This document shows, one piece after another, positions 43,849-53,561 of a stretch of 64,000 bases of DNA. The stretch is from Bacillus sp. AFS037270 (GTDB lineage Bacteria > Bacillota > Bacilli > Bacillales_B > DSM-18226): NCBI RefSeq assembly GCF_002585305.1, contig NZ_NUNF01000016.1, positions 62,001-126,000 of the forward strand, written 5' to 3'. The position numbers and the translations under genes were made by a program. Position 1 is the first letter of the stretch. Each line of letters opens with the position of its first letter. Below the pieces are notes generated by a model that saw only the letters and a list, made by a program, of their open reading frames with translations, had not been told where the DNA came from and did no database searches.

Positions 43849-45039
43849 ATGGAATCTGAGAGACAATCTAAGAAGCAATTTTTCGGATTAAATTCAGTGA
43901 TCTTTGTCCTTGGTATGGTTAGTCTTCTGACGGACCTTTCGAGTCAGATGATTGTTCCTATCCTTCCACTATATTTAACTTCCATATTACATGTACAAGT
44001 CGGTACTGTGGGTATTATCGAAGGGATTGCTGAGAGCACGTCAAGCATTTTGAAGTTTTTCTCAGGGTGGATTTCTGACCGATTTGGCAAAAGAAAATGG
44101 TTAATGGTTGGAGGTTATGGACTATCCAATCTGATTAAACCTTTTTTCGCATTATCATCAACCTGGGGTCAAGTTCTCTTTATTCGGTTTGCTGACCGTT
44201 TTGGTAAAGGGATTCGTACATCGCCGCGAGATGCCATCCTTGCCGATACCACTACAAAAGAAGAACGTGGAAAAGCATTTGGATTCAGAAGGTCAATGGA
44301 TACACTAGGTGCAGCTCTTGGACCTTTTGTAACCTACTTAATTCTTACTCTATGGAATGGCAGTTATCAGGCTGTATTTTGGTTATCTGCAATCCCTGGG
44401 TTAATTGCAACTTTGCTCCTGATCATCTTTTTAAAAGAAAAAAGAAAATCAATAAAAACACCAAGCAATGTAAAATTGTTACCTAAGATTAGCTTCAAGG
44501 GGCTTAGTTCACGTTTTGTGTTGTTCACACTCATAACTACATTATTTACCATAGGGAACTTCTCTGATGCATTCCTAATCTTACGAGCGAAGGACGTTGG
44601 CATGGCTGCCGAATATATCCCACTGACTTATTTTGCATACAACATCATTACAAGTATATTTTCTACTCCATTTGGTATGCTTTCTGACCGTATCGGTCGC
44701 CGACCAGTTTTGATTACAGGTTATGTAATGTTTGCACTCATTTATCTCGGCTTTGGTCTGGTACATACTGTCTTTGGGATTTGGATATTATTCTTTATTT
44801 ACGGGTTGTACTACGCGACTACTGAAGGAATTCAAAAGGCTTATGTAGCAGATATGGTACCAGAAGGTCAACGGGGGATGGCAATGGGAACATTTAATGC
44901 ATTAACTGGTATAGCTACATTGCCCGCAAGCGTAATGGCAGGTTTTTTGTGGCAATCATTTGGTGCTTTTACTGCTTTTGGCGTAAGTAGTTTATTGGCA
45001 ATTATTTCGGCATTGCTAATGTTCATCCTTCGTATATAA
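43849..45039 (+). CDS. MFS transporter, multidrug-efflux type
   Basis: 396 aa with twelve predicted helices. The loop 2-3 signature 'GWISDRFGKRKWLM' and 'RFADRFGKGIRTSPRDAILAD' place it in the MFS branch of drug or unknown exporters. Paired ATGs lie at 43846 and 43849; the second has better spacing to AGAGGTGA. A phased TTAA site lies upstream, and it follows the two-component genes, so it may belong to their regulon. The substrate is unknown. Confidence 0.85.
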   Translation: MESERQSKKQFFGLNSVIFVLGMVSLLTDLSSQMIVPILPLYLTSILHVQVGTVGIIEGIAESTSSILKFFSGWISDRFGKRKWLMVGGYGLSNLIKPFFALSSTWGQVLFIRFADRFGKGIRTSPRDAILADTTTKEERGKAFGFRRSMDTLGAALGPFVTYLILTLWNGSYQAVFWLSAIPGLIATLLLIIFLKEKRKSIKTPSNVKLLPKISFKGLSSRFVLFTLITTLFTIGNFSDAFLILRAKDVGMAAEYIPLTYFAYNIITSIFSTPFGMLSDRIGRRPVLITGYVMFALIYLGFGLVHTVFGIWILFFIYGLYYATTEGIQKAYVADMVPEGQRGMAMGTFNALTGIATLPASVMAGFLWQSFGAFTAFGVSSLLAIISALLMFILRI

Positions 45040-45048
45040 CTACGAAGG
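45027..45048 (+). terminator. Hairpin at the end of the MFS gene
   Basis: CCTTCGTA (45027-45034) pairs with TACGAAGG (45041-45048), overlapping the stop codon. Only CTCCATTTAT follows, so it is a weak terminator at best. Confidence 0.5.
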
Positions 45049-45531
45049 CTCCATTTATCATAATATCCAAGTTAGTTTTTTAGTTTACAAAAACTGATAA
45101 GATAAGAGGATAGGGTGTTTTACAATAAAACTCCTTTACCTTTTAAAAATGTGAAAGATTCTACTTAACAGATATTGAAATACACTTCCGCTTCTTTATC
45201 TCCTCTCCCGCTGACAGTATTCAGGTAAATTAAATCTTGATCAAAAAGTTGCAAGTTATATAAGAGTGGTTGGAGATATTTTTACTCTGAATCATAGTTT
45301 CCGGTCTGAGAATTGAGTTTGTTATGACGGATATGAAAAATGGAATTGACATATCTACCTTATACATTTGCTTATGATAAACAGGCGATAGATTGGTTAA
45401 CTTAAATGAAAAGGATAGCATTATCTTTGATATAAAATGAAAGCAATGTTAAGTTTGAATTTGAAGAATATGACGCATTTCCTTATAGTGATATATTTTT
45501 TCGGAATAATTAATAAATTCTGAATATTAGA
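45049..45531. other. AT-rich intergenic region, nothing recognised
   Basis: About 480 bp without a credible frame, tRNA or strong hairpin. Scattered short frames on both strands lack ribosome binding sites. Confidence 0.5.
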
Positions 45532-45560
45532 TTGACATCATCCTTTCGGTAGAGTAGTAT
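45532..45560 (+). promoter_or_regulatory. Sigma-A promoter of the first glycine riboswitch
   Basis: TTGACA (45532-45537), a 17-bp spacer, then TAGTAT (45555-45560). The start would be near 45567, about 25 nt before the first aptamer. Confidence 0.75.
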
Positions 45561-45589
45561 GTAAATGAAATGTATGATAGCGGATGAAT

Positions 45590-45745
45590 ATTGTGGGAGA
45601 GACCAAACGAATTGTTTGGCACCGAAGGAGCAAGTCCCCAAAAGAATGGGGAACAATCTCTCAGGTAAAAGGACCATAATAGGACGCGTCTCTGGAGAGA
45701 GCCATGGGCCACCAAAGGAGTTAAACTCTCAGGTAAAAGGACAGA
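45590..45745 (+). promoter_or_regulatory. Tandem glycine riboswitch (permease gene)
   Basis: Two glycine aptamers in series. The first has GGGAGAGACC, CACCGAAGGAGCAAG and AATCTCTCAGGTAAAAGGAC; the second has CTCTGGAGAGAG, CCACCAAAGGAG and AAACTCTCAGGTAAAAGGAC. A terminator overlaps the end of the second aptamer. Glycine binding normally turns such switches on, here raising expression of the downstream permease. Confidence 0.95.
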
Positions 45746-45790
45746 GGAAAGATTAGAGAACATCTATCTTCCCTTCTGTCCTTTTTTTTG
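45735..45790 (+). terminator. Expression-platform terminator of glycine riboswitch 1
   Basis: AAAAGGACAGA pairs with TCTGTCCTTT and is followed by TTTTTTG; an inner GGAAAGAT/ATCTTCC extends the stem. The 5' arm overlaps the P1 region of aptamer 2, so ligand binding and termination are mutually exclusive. Confidence 0.9.
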
Positions 45791-45830
45791 TTTGGGAAAG
45801 ATAGCACACACGGAAAAAGGAGGATTGTGC

Positions 45831-45969
45831 TATGAAATCTATTGAGGAATGAGACTATGGGGACCTGCTAAGAACAAGCTGATCCTATTAATTTCATTCG
45901 AATTGTAAGCGCTTTTTTAGGTATCGAATTAACCGGTAATATTATCTTAAAACTTTTATTGGGATATTA
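45831..45969 (+). pseudogene. Possible decayed small membrane protein between riboswitch and permease
   Basis: Behind AAAGGAGG, ATG 45831 gives only MKSIEE and stop. In nearby frames 'MRLWGPAKNKLILLISFEL' (from 45851) and 'VSAFLGIELTGNIILKLLLG' (to 45969) read like one small two-helix protein split by a frameshift. No family is recognised. TTGTAAGCGCTTTTT at 45903-45917 inside it resembles a cre box. Confidence 0.35.
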
Positions 45970-46062
45970 ATTTGCAATTGGTTTGATTTAAATTCTTTAA
46001 AAAAATAGATTTAAATCGACAAAAAATTGTAAACATCCTAGAAAAGTAGAGGGGGAAATCGA

Positions 46063-47451
46063 ATGCAGGAACAAAAATTGGAAAGAGGCCTAAAAAACAG
46101 GCATGTACAACTAATCGCTATTGGTGGAGCAATCGGAACGGGATTATTTCTTGGTGCAGGAAAATCTATTCATTTAGCAGGACCATCGATTTTATTTGCT
46201 TATATGATTACGGGGGCCATATGCTTTTTAATCATGCGCGCACTTGGCGAACTTCTCTTAACCAATTTAAACTATCATTCTTTTGTTGACTTTGTAAGAG
46301 ACTATTTAGGTAATATGGCAGCCTTTATCACCGGCTGGACCTACTGGTTCTGCTGGATTTCCATTGCTATGGCTGACTTAACAGCAGTTGGTCTCTACAC
46401 CCAATATTGGCTTCCTAATGTTCCGCAGTGGATGCCAGGATTAATTGCCCTTGTGATTTTGTTAATTATGAACCTTACAACCGTTAAACTTTTTGGTGAA
46501 ATGGAATTTTGGTTTGCATTAATTAAAGTCATCGCTATCCTGGGATTAATTTTTATCGGCATTGTCATGATTGTAAAAGGCTTTTCTACAAATTCAGGTC
46601 CATCTAGTTTCACGAATTTATGGAGCCACGGCGGCATGTTCCCGAATGGCATAAATGGGTTTATTCTCTCATTCCAGATGGTAGTGTTTGCATTTACAGG
46701 GATTGAACTAGTAGGACTTACAGCAGGCGAAACAAAAGACCCTGAAAAAGTTATTCCAAAGGCAATCAATAATATCCCAATTCGGGTATTTATTTTCTAC
46801 CTTGGCGCATTGTTTGTCATTATGAGTATTTATCCATGGAACGCGATAAACCCGGCGAAAAGTCCGTTTGTCCAAGTCTTCGTAGCAGTTGGTATCGCAG
46901 CAGCTGCCGGAATTGTTAATTTTGTCGTCCTTACATCCGCTGCTTCCGCATGTAATAGTGCCGTTTTCAGTACAAGCCGAATGGTATACTCACTTGCCAA
47001 AGATAAAAATGCACCTGACTCATTTGCAAAACTTACTTCACGAAAAGTACCTTCAAATGCATTGTTCTTTTCAACTGTGGTTATTCTTATTGCAGTTATT
47101 TTGAACTATGTCATGCCGGAAGGCGTATTTACACTCATTACAAGTATATCTACAGTATGTTTCATCTTTATTTGGGGAATTACTGTCATCAGCCATTTAA
47201 AATACCGTAAAACAAGACCGGATCTGGCAAAGGTCAACCAATTTAAATTGCCGCTTTATCCATTTTCGAATTACCTGATCCTTGCTTTCCTAGCTTTCGT
47301 TCTTGTCGTGCTTGCTCTTGCTGAAGATACTCGTATTGCTTTGTTTGTAACTCCAGTCTGGTTTATTGTGCTAATTGCCATTTATAAGATACGGAGTTTG
47401 AATACAAACGAGGTTGATCAAGTGAATCAGGAAACGATAGCAGATAATTAA
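46063..47451 (+). CDS. cycA: Glycine/D-alanine/D-serine-type APC permease (CycA-like)
   Basis: 462 aa with twelve helices. 'LKNRHVQLIAIGGAIGTGLFLGAG' (read across residues 9-32) and 'SFQMVVFAFTGIELVGLTAGE' place it in the amino-acid transporter branch of CycA, AnsP and GabP. Control by a tandem glycine riboswitch makes glycine the most likely substrate. ATG 46063 follows AGAGGGGGAAATCGA. The 270 nt between the switch terminator and the gene contain a degraded small frame. Direction is probably uptake, or exchange when glycine is abundant. Confidence 0.88.
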   Translation: MQEQKLERGLKNRHVQLIAIGGAIGTGLFLGAGKSIHLAGPSILFAYMITGAICFLIMRALGELLLTNLNYHSFVDFVRDYLGNMAAFITGWTYWFCWISIAMADLTAVGLYTQYWLPNVPQWMPGLIALVILLIMNLTTVKLFGEMEFWFALIKVIAILGLIFIGIVMIVKGFSTNSGPSSFTNLWSHGGMFPNGINGFILSFQMVVFAFTGIELVGLTAGETKDPEKVIPKAINNIPIRVFIFYLGALFVIMSIYPWNAINPAKSPFVQVFVAVGIAAAAGIVNFVVLTSAASACNSAVFSTSRMVYSLAKDKNAPDSFAKLTSRKVPSNALFFSTVVILIAVILNYVMPEGVFTLITSISTVCFIFIWGITVISHLKYRKTRPDLAKVNQFKLPLYPFSNYLILAFLAFVLVVLALAEDTRIALFVTPVWFIVLIAIYKIRSLNTNEVDQVNQETIADN

Positions 47452-47521
47452 ACAGCAGCTCAGAATTTACAGTCTTATTTTCCTATTTGTGTTACCGTTT
47501 TCAAAAAAAATAAAAAACCGC

Positions 47522-47550
47522 TTGACTTAGCTTGTTTTAACAACTATTCT
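47522..47550 (+). promoter_or_regulatory. Sigma-A promoter of the second glycine riboswitch
   Basis: TTGACT (47522-47527), 17-bp spacer, TATTCT (47545-47550). Start near 47557, about 25 nt before the aptamer. Confidence 0.75.
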
Positions 47551-47582
47551 GAAAATAACAAAAAAATAGAGCGGATGACAGT

Positions 47583-47760
47583 TGTGGGAGAGTGCACTAT
47601 TAAAACGCCACCGAAGGAGCAAGTTCCAAAAAAACCCTTGGAATAAATCTCTCAGGTAGATGGAACCACAGCTGGACGCAACTCTGGAGAGCGCATAATT
47701 AGAGATGCCACCAAAGGGGATGTTCTACACAGAACTAAACTCTCAGGTAAAAGGACAGAG
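47583..47760 (+). promoter_or_regulatory. Tandem glycine riboswitch (glyA-sda-gcv operon)
   Basis: Two aptamers: TGTGGGAGAG, CCACCGAAGGAGCAAG and AAATCTCTCAGGTAGATGGA, then ACTCTGGAGAGCG, GCCACCAAAGGGG and AAACTCTCAGGTAAAAGGAC. The second aptamer has a longer variable stem (about 47720-47735) than the one at 45.7 kb. It leads into a terminator and the glycine-utilisation genes. Confidence 0.95.
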
Positions 47761-47805
47761 AAGGGACAAAGAGCTTTTAAGCTACCCTTCTTCTGTCCTT
47801 TTTTG
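47749..47805 (+). terminator. Expression-platform terminator of glycine riboswitch 2
   Basis: AAAAGGACAGAGAAGGG pairs with CCCTTCTTCTGTCCTTTT and is followed by TTG. The 5' arm overlaps the end of aptamer 2. Confidence 0.9.
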
Positions 47806-47905
47806 CGTGCAAAAAAGTCGTGTTTGGATAGTGAAAATGGGAGATCCTTCTTCCATTTTGACACATTAAAGGGTAGTTTGAGCGATATTTCAAGGAGGAG
47901 TAGGA

Positions 47906-49156
47906 ATGGGATTACAACAAAATGATTCAACTATTTTTGAAGCAATTAGGAATGAGCAGCAGCGCCAGCTTCAAACATTGGAGTTGATTGCATCTGAAAA
48001 CTTCGTGAGCCCTGATGTGTTAGAAGCAATGGGAAGTGTGATGACGAATAAATATGCGGAAGGCTATCCAGGGAAGCGCTACTATGGCGGCTGTGAAGTG
48101 GTCGATGTGGCAGAACAAACAGCTATTGACCGCGTAACACAGCTTTTTGGCGCCAAATATGCAAATGTCCAACCGCACTCAGGTGCACAAGCCAATTTTG
48201 CTGTATTCTTCGCACTGCTTCAGCCTGGTGATAAAGTGATGGGAATGAACCTTTCACAGGGTGGGCACTTAACTCACGGAAGCCCTGTAAGTGTTTCAGG
48301 AAAATGGTTTGATATTGTCTCCTATGGGGTTAAAGAGGATACTCAATTGATTGACTATGATGAACTAGAAGCAATCGCGAATAAGGAAAAACCAAAATTG
48401 ATTATTGCCGGGGCAAGTGCTTACCCAAGAAAGATCGATTTCGCGCGCTTTAGGCAAATTGCTGATCAAGTTGGCGCAAAACTCATGGTCGATATGGCGC
48501 ATATTGCCGGGCTAGTTGCAGCCGGACTACATCCGTCGCCGGTTCCATATGCGGATGTCGTAACGAGCACTACTCATAAAACATTAAGAGGCCCGCGGAG
48601 CGGAATTATTTTAACAAATGATGAAGAAATCATTAAAGCGATTAACAAATCAGTGTTCCCAGGAATCCAGGGCGGCCCGCACATGCACATTATTGCAGCC
48701 AAGGCGATTGCTTTTAAAGAAGCATTGCAGCCAAGCTTTAAGGAATATGCAAAACAAGTAATTGAAAATGCTGCCACACTTGGCGAGACATTGAAAAATG
48801 AAGGGGCAGCCCTTGTTTCTGGTGGAACAGATAACCATATTGTTCTTTTAGATTTACGTCCATGGAACCTAACTGGAAAAGTAGCAGAAAAATTATTAGA
48901 AGAAGCTGGCATCACCGTCAATAAAAATACGATTCCTTATGACCCAGAAAAGCCGTTTGTTACAAGCGGCATCCGGATGGGAACAGCGGCTTTAACGACA
49001 CGCGGCATGAAGCATGACGAAATGGTGAGAATCGGAAAAGTCATAGCAGCTGTTCTGAAAAGTAAAGGGGACCAAGTCGTGCTTGAGAAAGCAAAGGAAA
49101 CAACGAAAACCATTTGTGACGCTTTCCCGTTATTTGAACAAGCAATCACAGTATAA
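47906..49156 (+). CDS. glyA: Serine hydroxymethyltransferase
   Basis: 416 aa, full length. PLP lysine Lys225 in '[13 protein letters not shown]', substrate motif '[13 protein letters not shown]' and '[13 protein letters not shown]'. It interconverts glycine plus 5,10-methylene-THF with serine plus THF. As the first gene of a glycine-induced operon with serine dehydratase downstream, it probably runs towards serine here, using the methylene-THF made by the cleavage system. The genome may hold another glyA for biosynthesis (inference). ATG 47906 has AAGGAGG 7 nt upstream. Confidence 0.95.
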   Translation: MGLQQNDSTIFEAIRNEQQRQLQTLELIASENFVSPDVLEAMGSVMTNKYAEGYPGKRYYGGCEVVDVAEQTAIDRVTQLFGAKYANVQPHSGAQANFAVFFALLQPGDKVMGMNLSQGGHLTHGSPVSVSGKWFDIVSYGVKEDTQLIDYDELEAIANKEKPKLIIAGASAYPRKIDFARFRQIADQVGAKLMVDMAHIAGLVAAGLHPSPVPYADVVTSTTHKTLRGPRSGIILTNDEEIIKAINKSVFPGIQGGPHMHIIAAKAIAFKEALQPSFKEYAKQVIENAATLGETLKNEGAALVSGGTDNHIVLLDLRPWNLTGKVAEKLLEEAGITVNKNTIPYDPEKPFVTSGIRMGTAALTTRGMKHDEMVRIGKVIAAVLKSKGDQVVLEKAKETTKTICDAFPLFEQAITV

Positions 49157-49171
49157 GAAAGGGGCATTTGA

Positions 49172-49684
49172 ATGGAATTTCAAAGTTGTTTTGACATTAT
49201 CGGTCCGATCATGGTGGGACCGTCGAGTTCTCATACAGCGGGTGTCGTTTCGATCGGAAAGTTTATATACGAATTATTGGAAGATTGTCCGCAAGAAGCA
49301 AATATTGTCTTTTATGATTCTTTTGCTGAAACTTATCAAGGTCATGGAACAGATAAAGCACTTCTTGGCGGATTACTTGGGATGGAAACGGATGATCCAC
49401 GAATAAAATATTCACTGGAATGGGCTAAAAAGGATGGGATGCAGTACAGGTTCGAATTTGCAGAAGACTGTAAGTATTATGACCATCCGAATATAACAAT
49501 CGTAACAGCAAAATGTGAGGAACATGTTGTTAAAGTTGGCGGCGTGTCACTCGGCGGCGGCTTATCCAAAATCTTTATGATTGACGAAGAAATGGTCGAT
49601 ATCCGTTTGAGTGCAGGCGAAGATTTTACAGCTCTTGCTCGTCATTATCAACCTAAAAGGAAAAGACTAGTGGGGGCAAAATAA
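49172..49684 (+). CDS. sdaAB: L-serine dehydratase beta subunit without ACT domain
   Basis: 170 aa. 'CFDIIGPIMVGPSSSHTAG' and 'FYDSFAETYQGHGTDKAL' are the beta-domain signatures. Bacillus SdaAB is about 220 aa and ends in an ACT domain ('VVHNDKFG', 'INVGHMEV'); here the frame ends with 'HYQPKRKRLVGAK' and the ACT domain is absent. The TAA overlaps the sdaAA ATG, so this is not a fresh frameshift within the operon. Together with SdaAA it deaminates serine to pyruvate and ammonia. Loss of the ACT domain may change serine regulation. Confidence 0.88.
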   Translation: MEFQSCFDIIGPIMVGPSSSHTAGVVSIGKFIYELLEDCPQEANIVFYDSFAETYQGHGTDKALLGGLLGMETDDPRIKYSLEWAKKDGMQYRFEFAEDCKYYDHPNITIVTAKCEEHVVKVGGVSLGGGLSKIFMIDEEMVDIRLSAGEDFTALARHYQPKRKRLVGAK

Positions 49685-50562
49685 TGGAAATTCAATCCAT
49701 GCGAGAGCTAATCGATGCTTGTGAAAGAGAACAAAAAACCGTTGGTGAAATGATGTTGATGATGGAAGTAAAAAGATCAGGCAAAGACCAAGAAACCATT
49801 ATTAGCATGATGGAAGAGCGGTTGATCAAAATGAAAGAAGCTGTTACTAGCGGTATCAATGATGCATCAGCCGCCCCAAGCGGTCTTTCCGGCGGTGATG
49901 CCGTAAAGATGAATGATTATATGAATCAAGGTAAATCCTTGTCAGGAAATTATATTAGCAATGCGATGGCCTTTTCGTTGGCTACTTCAGAAAACAATGC
50001 GCGAATGGGTGTCATTGTAGCAACGCCAACTGCCGGGGCAGCCGGCATTTTACCAGGGGTATTGTTTTCACTTCATAAAAATGATGGTACGCCTTTTAAA
50101 AATTTAGTCATGGGGTTGTTTACGGCAAGCATGCTCGGGTATGTCATTGCGAACCGTTCCTTTATTTCGGGAGCAGCCGGAGGGTGCCAGGCTGAGGTCG
50201 GTTCGGCAACGGCTATGGCCGCCGGAACGATTGTTGAGTTAAAAGGGGGTACACCACAGCAAGCTGTAAATGCCACTGCCATTGCGATGAAGTCACTTTT
50301 GGGTTTGGTTTGTGACCCAGTGGCAGGACTTGTTGAAGTTCCTTGCATTAAGCGGAATGTGATCGGAACCTCCATCGCATTTTCAGCAGCTGACATGTCC
50401 CTTGCCGGGATTGAAAGCCGTATTCCTTGTGATGAGGTAATTGAAGCCATGTACAGGGTCGGAAAAGATATGCCTCGGACACTCCGCGAAACCGCACTTG
50501 GCGGTCTGGCAACGACTGAAACCGGAAAACAAGTAAAAGAACGACTATTTTGCAGGAAATAA
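49684..50562 (+). CDS. sdaAA: L-serine dehydratase alpha subunit (4Fe-4S)
   Basis: 292 aa. Three cysteines fit the iron-sulfur site of type 2 serine dehydratases: Cys168 in '[11 protein letters not shown]', Cys210 in 'GLVCDPVAG' and Cys221 in 'VEVPCIKRN'. The enzyme eliminates water and ammonia from L-serine, giving pyruvate. ATG 49684 overlaps the beta-subunit stop by one base. With glyA and the cleavage system it completes a glycine to pyruvate route. Confidence 0.93.
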   Translation: MEIQSMRELIDACEREQKTVGEMMLMMEVKRSGKDQETIISMMEERLIKMKEAVTSGINDASAAPSGLSGGDAVKMNDYMNQGKSLSGNYISNAMAFSLATSENNARMGVIVATPTAGAAGILPGVLFSLHKNDGTPFKNLVMGLFTASMLGYVIANRSFISGAAGGCQAEVGSATAMAAGTIVELKGGTPQQAVNATAIAMKSLLGLVCDPVAGLVEVPCIKRNVIGTSIAFSAADMSLAGIESRIPCDEVIEAMYRVGKDMPRTLRETALGGLATTETGKQVKERLFCRK

Positions 50563-50576
50563 TAGGGGGGAGCAAG

Positions 50577-51689
50577 ATGAGTACGGTAACAGCATTAAAG
50601 CAAACGCCACTTTTCGAAACTTATGGAAAATATGGTGCGAAGGTTATAGATTTTGGCGGCTGGGCACTTCCAGTCCAGTTTTCGAGCATTTTAGATGAAC
50701 ATGAAGCGGTCCGAACAAAAGCAGGACTCTTTGATGTCTCTCATATGGGTGAAGTGCTTGTTGAGGGGAAAGATGCAGAGAGTTACATCAACTACCTAGT
50801 CACCAACGATGTGACAAAGCTTGCCATCAATCAAGCACAGTATACCGCCATGTGCTATCCAGACGGGGGAACAGTCGATGATCTATTAGTCTATAAATTA
50901 GATAATGAAAAATATTTACTCGTCATTAATGCCGCCAACATTGAGAAAGATTTCAACTGGATGCAGCAACATGTAAAAGGAGAGATGACACTCCAAAATA
51001 TTTCGAATGAAACCGCCCAGCTTGCCATTCAAGGTCCAAAAGCGGAAGGGATCTTGCAAAAGTTAACGGGTATCGATCTATCTAAAATAGGCTCATTTTA
51101 TTTTGCCCAACATGTTGTTCTTGACGGTGTAACAGATGTACTCGTATCCCGTACGGGTTATACAGGAGAAGATGGTTTTGAGCTCTATTTAGCAGCGGAG
51201 CAAGCGAAAACACTTTGGGAAAAACTATTAGCCGCAGGAAGTGAAGACGGCCTAAAGCCATGTGGACTTGGAGCACGTGATACGCTTCGCTTAGAAGCAC
51301 GTCTAGCACTCTATGGTCAAGAATTGTTAAGTGATATTAGTCCGCTTGAAGCAGGAATCGGCTTCGCCGTTAAACTCAAAAAAGAAAGTGACTTTATCGG
51401 GAAAGCCGCCCTTTTAGCCCAAAAGGAAGCAGGATTAAAACGAAAATTAGTGGGGATTGAAGCCACAGGACGGGGAATACCGCGTCATGGTTATAAGGTA
51501 ACTTCAGAAGGTGGAGAGGAAATTGGTGTTGTGACCTCGGGAACCCAATCACCGACTTTAAAGAAAAGCATTGGTCTTGTTTTAATAGCAGCGGAACATG
51601 CTGAAGTGGGGACAAAGTTAAAAGTAGAAATTCGAAATAAGCTTATTGATGCTGTTGTTGTGAAAACACCATTCTATAAAAGAGGTTAA
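50577..51689 (+). CDS. gcvT: Glycine cleavage system T protein (aminomethyltransferase)
   Basis: 370 aa. '[20 protein letters not shown]' and '[15 protein letters not shown]' at the N-terminus, and '[18 protein letters not shown]' in the middle, are GcvT signatures. It takes the aminomethyl group from lipoyl-GcvH to tetrahydrofolate, releasing ammonia. The frame extends to 50550 inside sdaAA, but ATG 50577 has AGGGGGGAG just upstream. A GC-rich hairpin, CAGGCTGC-AGCAAG-GCAGCCTG at 51723-51744, separates it from gcvH. Confidence 0.94.
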   Translation: MSTVTALKQTPLFETYGKYGAKVIDFGGWALPVQFSSILDEHEAVRTKAGLFDVSHMGEVLVEGKDAESYINYLVTNDVTKLAINQAQYTAMCYPDGGTVDDLLVYKLDNEKYLLVINAANIEKDFNWMQQHVKGEMTLQNISNETAQLAIQGPKAEGILQKLTGIDLSKIGSFYFAQHVVLDGVTDVLVSRTGYTGEDGFELYLAAEQAKTLWEKLLAAGSEDGLKPCGLGARDTLRLEARLALYGQELLSDISPLEAGIGFAVKLKKESDFIGKAALLAQKEAGLKRKLVGIEATGRGIPRHGYKVTSEGGEEIGVVTSGTQSPTLKKSIGLVLIAAEHAEVGTKLKVEIRNKLIDAVVVKTPFYKRG

Positions 51690-51722
51690 TAGAGTATCAG
51701 AGTTCTCTAGAATATCACGATA

Positions 51723-51744
51723 CAGGCTGCAGCAAGGCAGCCTG
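51723..51744 (+). other. Intercistronic hairpin between gcvT and gcvH
   Basis: CAGGCTGC (51723-51730) and GCAGCCTG (51737-51744) form a perfect 8-bp GC-rich stem. No T-run follows, so it may be an mRNA stability or processing element rather than a terminator. Confidence 0.55.
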
Positions 51745-51805
51745 GTACGTAAAATACTTAAAAAATCATAAACTCAAATTTAAAAATTGAAAGGAAGTAA
51801 TAATA

Positions 51806-52201
51806 ATGACAAAAGCGACTGCAACCTTACTATATAGCAAAGAACATGAGTGGGTTTTACAATTAGACGGAAATCGAGTGCGAATTGGAATTTCTGATTA
51901 TGCACAAAAACAGCTAGGAGATATCGTATTTGTAGAAAGTCCGCAAGTGGATGATGATGTAACAGCAGATGAATCCATGGGAACAATTGAATCGGTTAAA
52001 GCAGTTTCTGAAATTTATGCTCCAGTTTCAGGTACAGTTGTTCGGATTAATGAGGATTTGGAAGAAGCTCCAGAAACTATTAACGCCTATCCATTCAGCA
52101 AAGGCTGGTTAGTAGAAGTGGAAATGTCAAGTCCAGAAGAATTGGAATCTCTTTTAAAAGAAGATGAGTATCAAGCATTTATCAATGAAGGAGAGGAATA
52201 G
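51806..52201 (+). CDS. gcvH: Glycine cleavage system H protein
   Basis: 131 aa. Lipoyl attachment Lys65 in '[14 protein letters not shown]'; 'YSKEHEWV' start and '[10 protein letters not shown]' end are typical. It carries the aminomethyl intermediate between P and T proteins and is the usual first lipoylation target in Bacillus. In B. subtilis gcvH lies apart from gcvT-PA-PB; here it is inside the operon, and lipA follows. ATG 51806 behind AAAGGAAG. Confidence 0.95.
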   Translation: MTKATATLLYSKEHEWVLQLDGNRVRIGISDYAQKQLGDIVFVESPQVDDDVTADESMGTIESVKAVSEIYAPVSGTVVRINEDLEEAPETINAYPFSKGWLVEVEMSSPEELESLLKEDEYQAFINEGEE

Positions 52202-52202
52202 A

Positions 52203-53561
52203 ATGACATCTACTTACAGATATCTCCCTGATACGAAACAAGATCAAGAAGAAATGCTCGCTTTTTTAAATATGTCTTCTATCGATGAGTTGTTTGAAGA
52301 TATTCCAGCTGAAATTCAATTGCAAGGTGAGCTAAATATACCAAAGGCGGACCCTGAAGTACTTCTACTGAAAAAAATGAATCGTCTTGCTTCCATAAAT
52401 AAAAATGCGAATCAATACCCAACCTTTCTAGGGGCAGGAACTTATGATCACTACATACCAAGTGTGGTCAACCACATGATTTCACGTTCTGAATTTTATA
52501 CGGCCTATACACCATACCAGCCGGAAATCAGCCAAGGCGAATTACAAGCGATTTTTGAATTCCAAACGATGGTTTGTGAGCTGACAGGAATGGATGTTGC
52601 CAATTCTTCCATGTACGATGGTTTTACATCACTTGCGGAAGCGGCATCACTTGCCGTTTCATCAACCAGACGTTCGAAAGTGCTCGTATCTAAGGCCGTT
52701 CATCCTGAATCACGTGCAATCTTAAATACGGTAGCAAGCGGTCAAGGGTATACAGTAGAAGATGTGAATCTTGCTGCTGATGTTACCGACTTAGAAAAAT
52801 TGCAAGAACAAATTGATAAGGGGACAGCCGCTGTTATTGTTCAATATCCTAACTTCTTCGGTTCGATTGAAGATTTGGCTGAAATTAAGAAAATTGCCTC
52901 AGCAAACGGAGCACTTTTCATCGTAAGTGCAAATCCGCTAGCGCTGGCGCTCCTGCAGGCTCCTGGTAAGCTTGGGGCAGACATTGTGATCGGCGATATG
53001 CAGCCATTAGGAATTCCGATGTCTTTTGGCGGTCCGCATTGTGGTTATTTTGCCGTAAGTAAGAAATTCATGCGGAAAATCCCTGGACGGATTGTCGGGC
53101 AAACAAAAGATGAGAAAGGACAGCGTGGCTTTGTCTTAACCCTTCAAGCACGCGAACAACATATTCGCCGTGATAAAGCATCATCCAATATTTGTTCAAA
53201 TCAGGCATTAAATGCACTTGCTTCTGCTGTTTGTATGAGTGCACTTGGGAAGCAGGGTATTCGTGAAATGGCTCAGCTAAACATCGAAAAAGCTGATTAC
53301 ATGGCAAAATGTCTCCAAAAGAAAGGCTTCATCGTTACGAACCAAGCACCATTCTTTAATGAATTTGTGGTAGAACTTCCTCTTCCAATCAAAGAGGTAA
53401 ACAGAAAACTGCTTGAGGCGGGAATCATCGGAGGCTTTGACTTAGGGATTGATTACGGCTTTGAAAATCAAATGCTGATCGCGGTGACCGAGCAGAGGAC
53501 GAAAGAAGAGATAGACCAATTTATCGAGGTACTGGAGGCTGTTGTAAATGGTGGAATATAA
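52203..53561 (+). CDS. gcvPA: Glycine dehydrogenase (decarboxylating) subunit 1
   Basis: 452 aa, the N-terminal half of the split P protein found in Firmicutes. '[17 protein letters not shown]', '[15 protein letters not shown]' and '[14 protein letters not shown]' are diagnostic. It pairs with GcvPB to decarboxylate glycine onto lipoyl-GcvH. ATG 52203 lies 2 nt after the gcvH stop with GGAGAGGAAT upstream; the frame open from 52164 lies inside gcvH. Overlaps gcvPB by 14 nt. Confidence 0.94.
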   Translation: MTSTYRYLPDTKQDQEEMLAFLNMSSIDELFEDIPAEIQLQGELNIPKADPEVLLLKKMNRLASINKNANQYPTFLGAGTYDHYIPSVVNHMISRSEFYTAYTPYQPEISQGELQAIFEFQTMVCELTGMDVANSSMYDGFTSLAEAASLAVSSTRRSKVLVSKAVHPESRAILNTVASGQGYTVEDVNLAADVTDLEKLQEQIDKGTAAVIVQYPNFFGSIEDLAEIKKIASANGALFIVSANPLALALLQAPGKLGADIVIGDMQPLGIPMSFGGPHCGYFAVSKKFMRKIPGRIVGQTKDEKGQRGFVLTLQAREQHIRRDKASSNICSNQALNALASAVCMSALGKQGIREMAQLNIEKADYMAKCLQKKGFIVTNQAPFFNEFVVELPLPIKEVNRKLLEAGIIGGFDLGIDYGFENQMLIAVTEQRTKEEIDQFIEVLEAVVNGGI

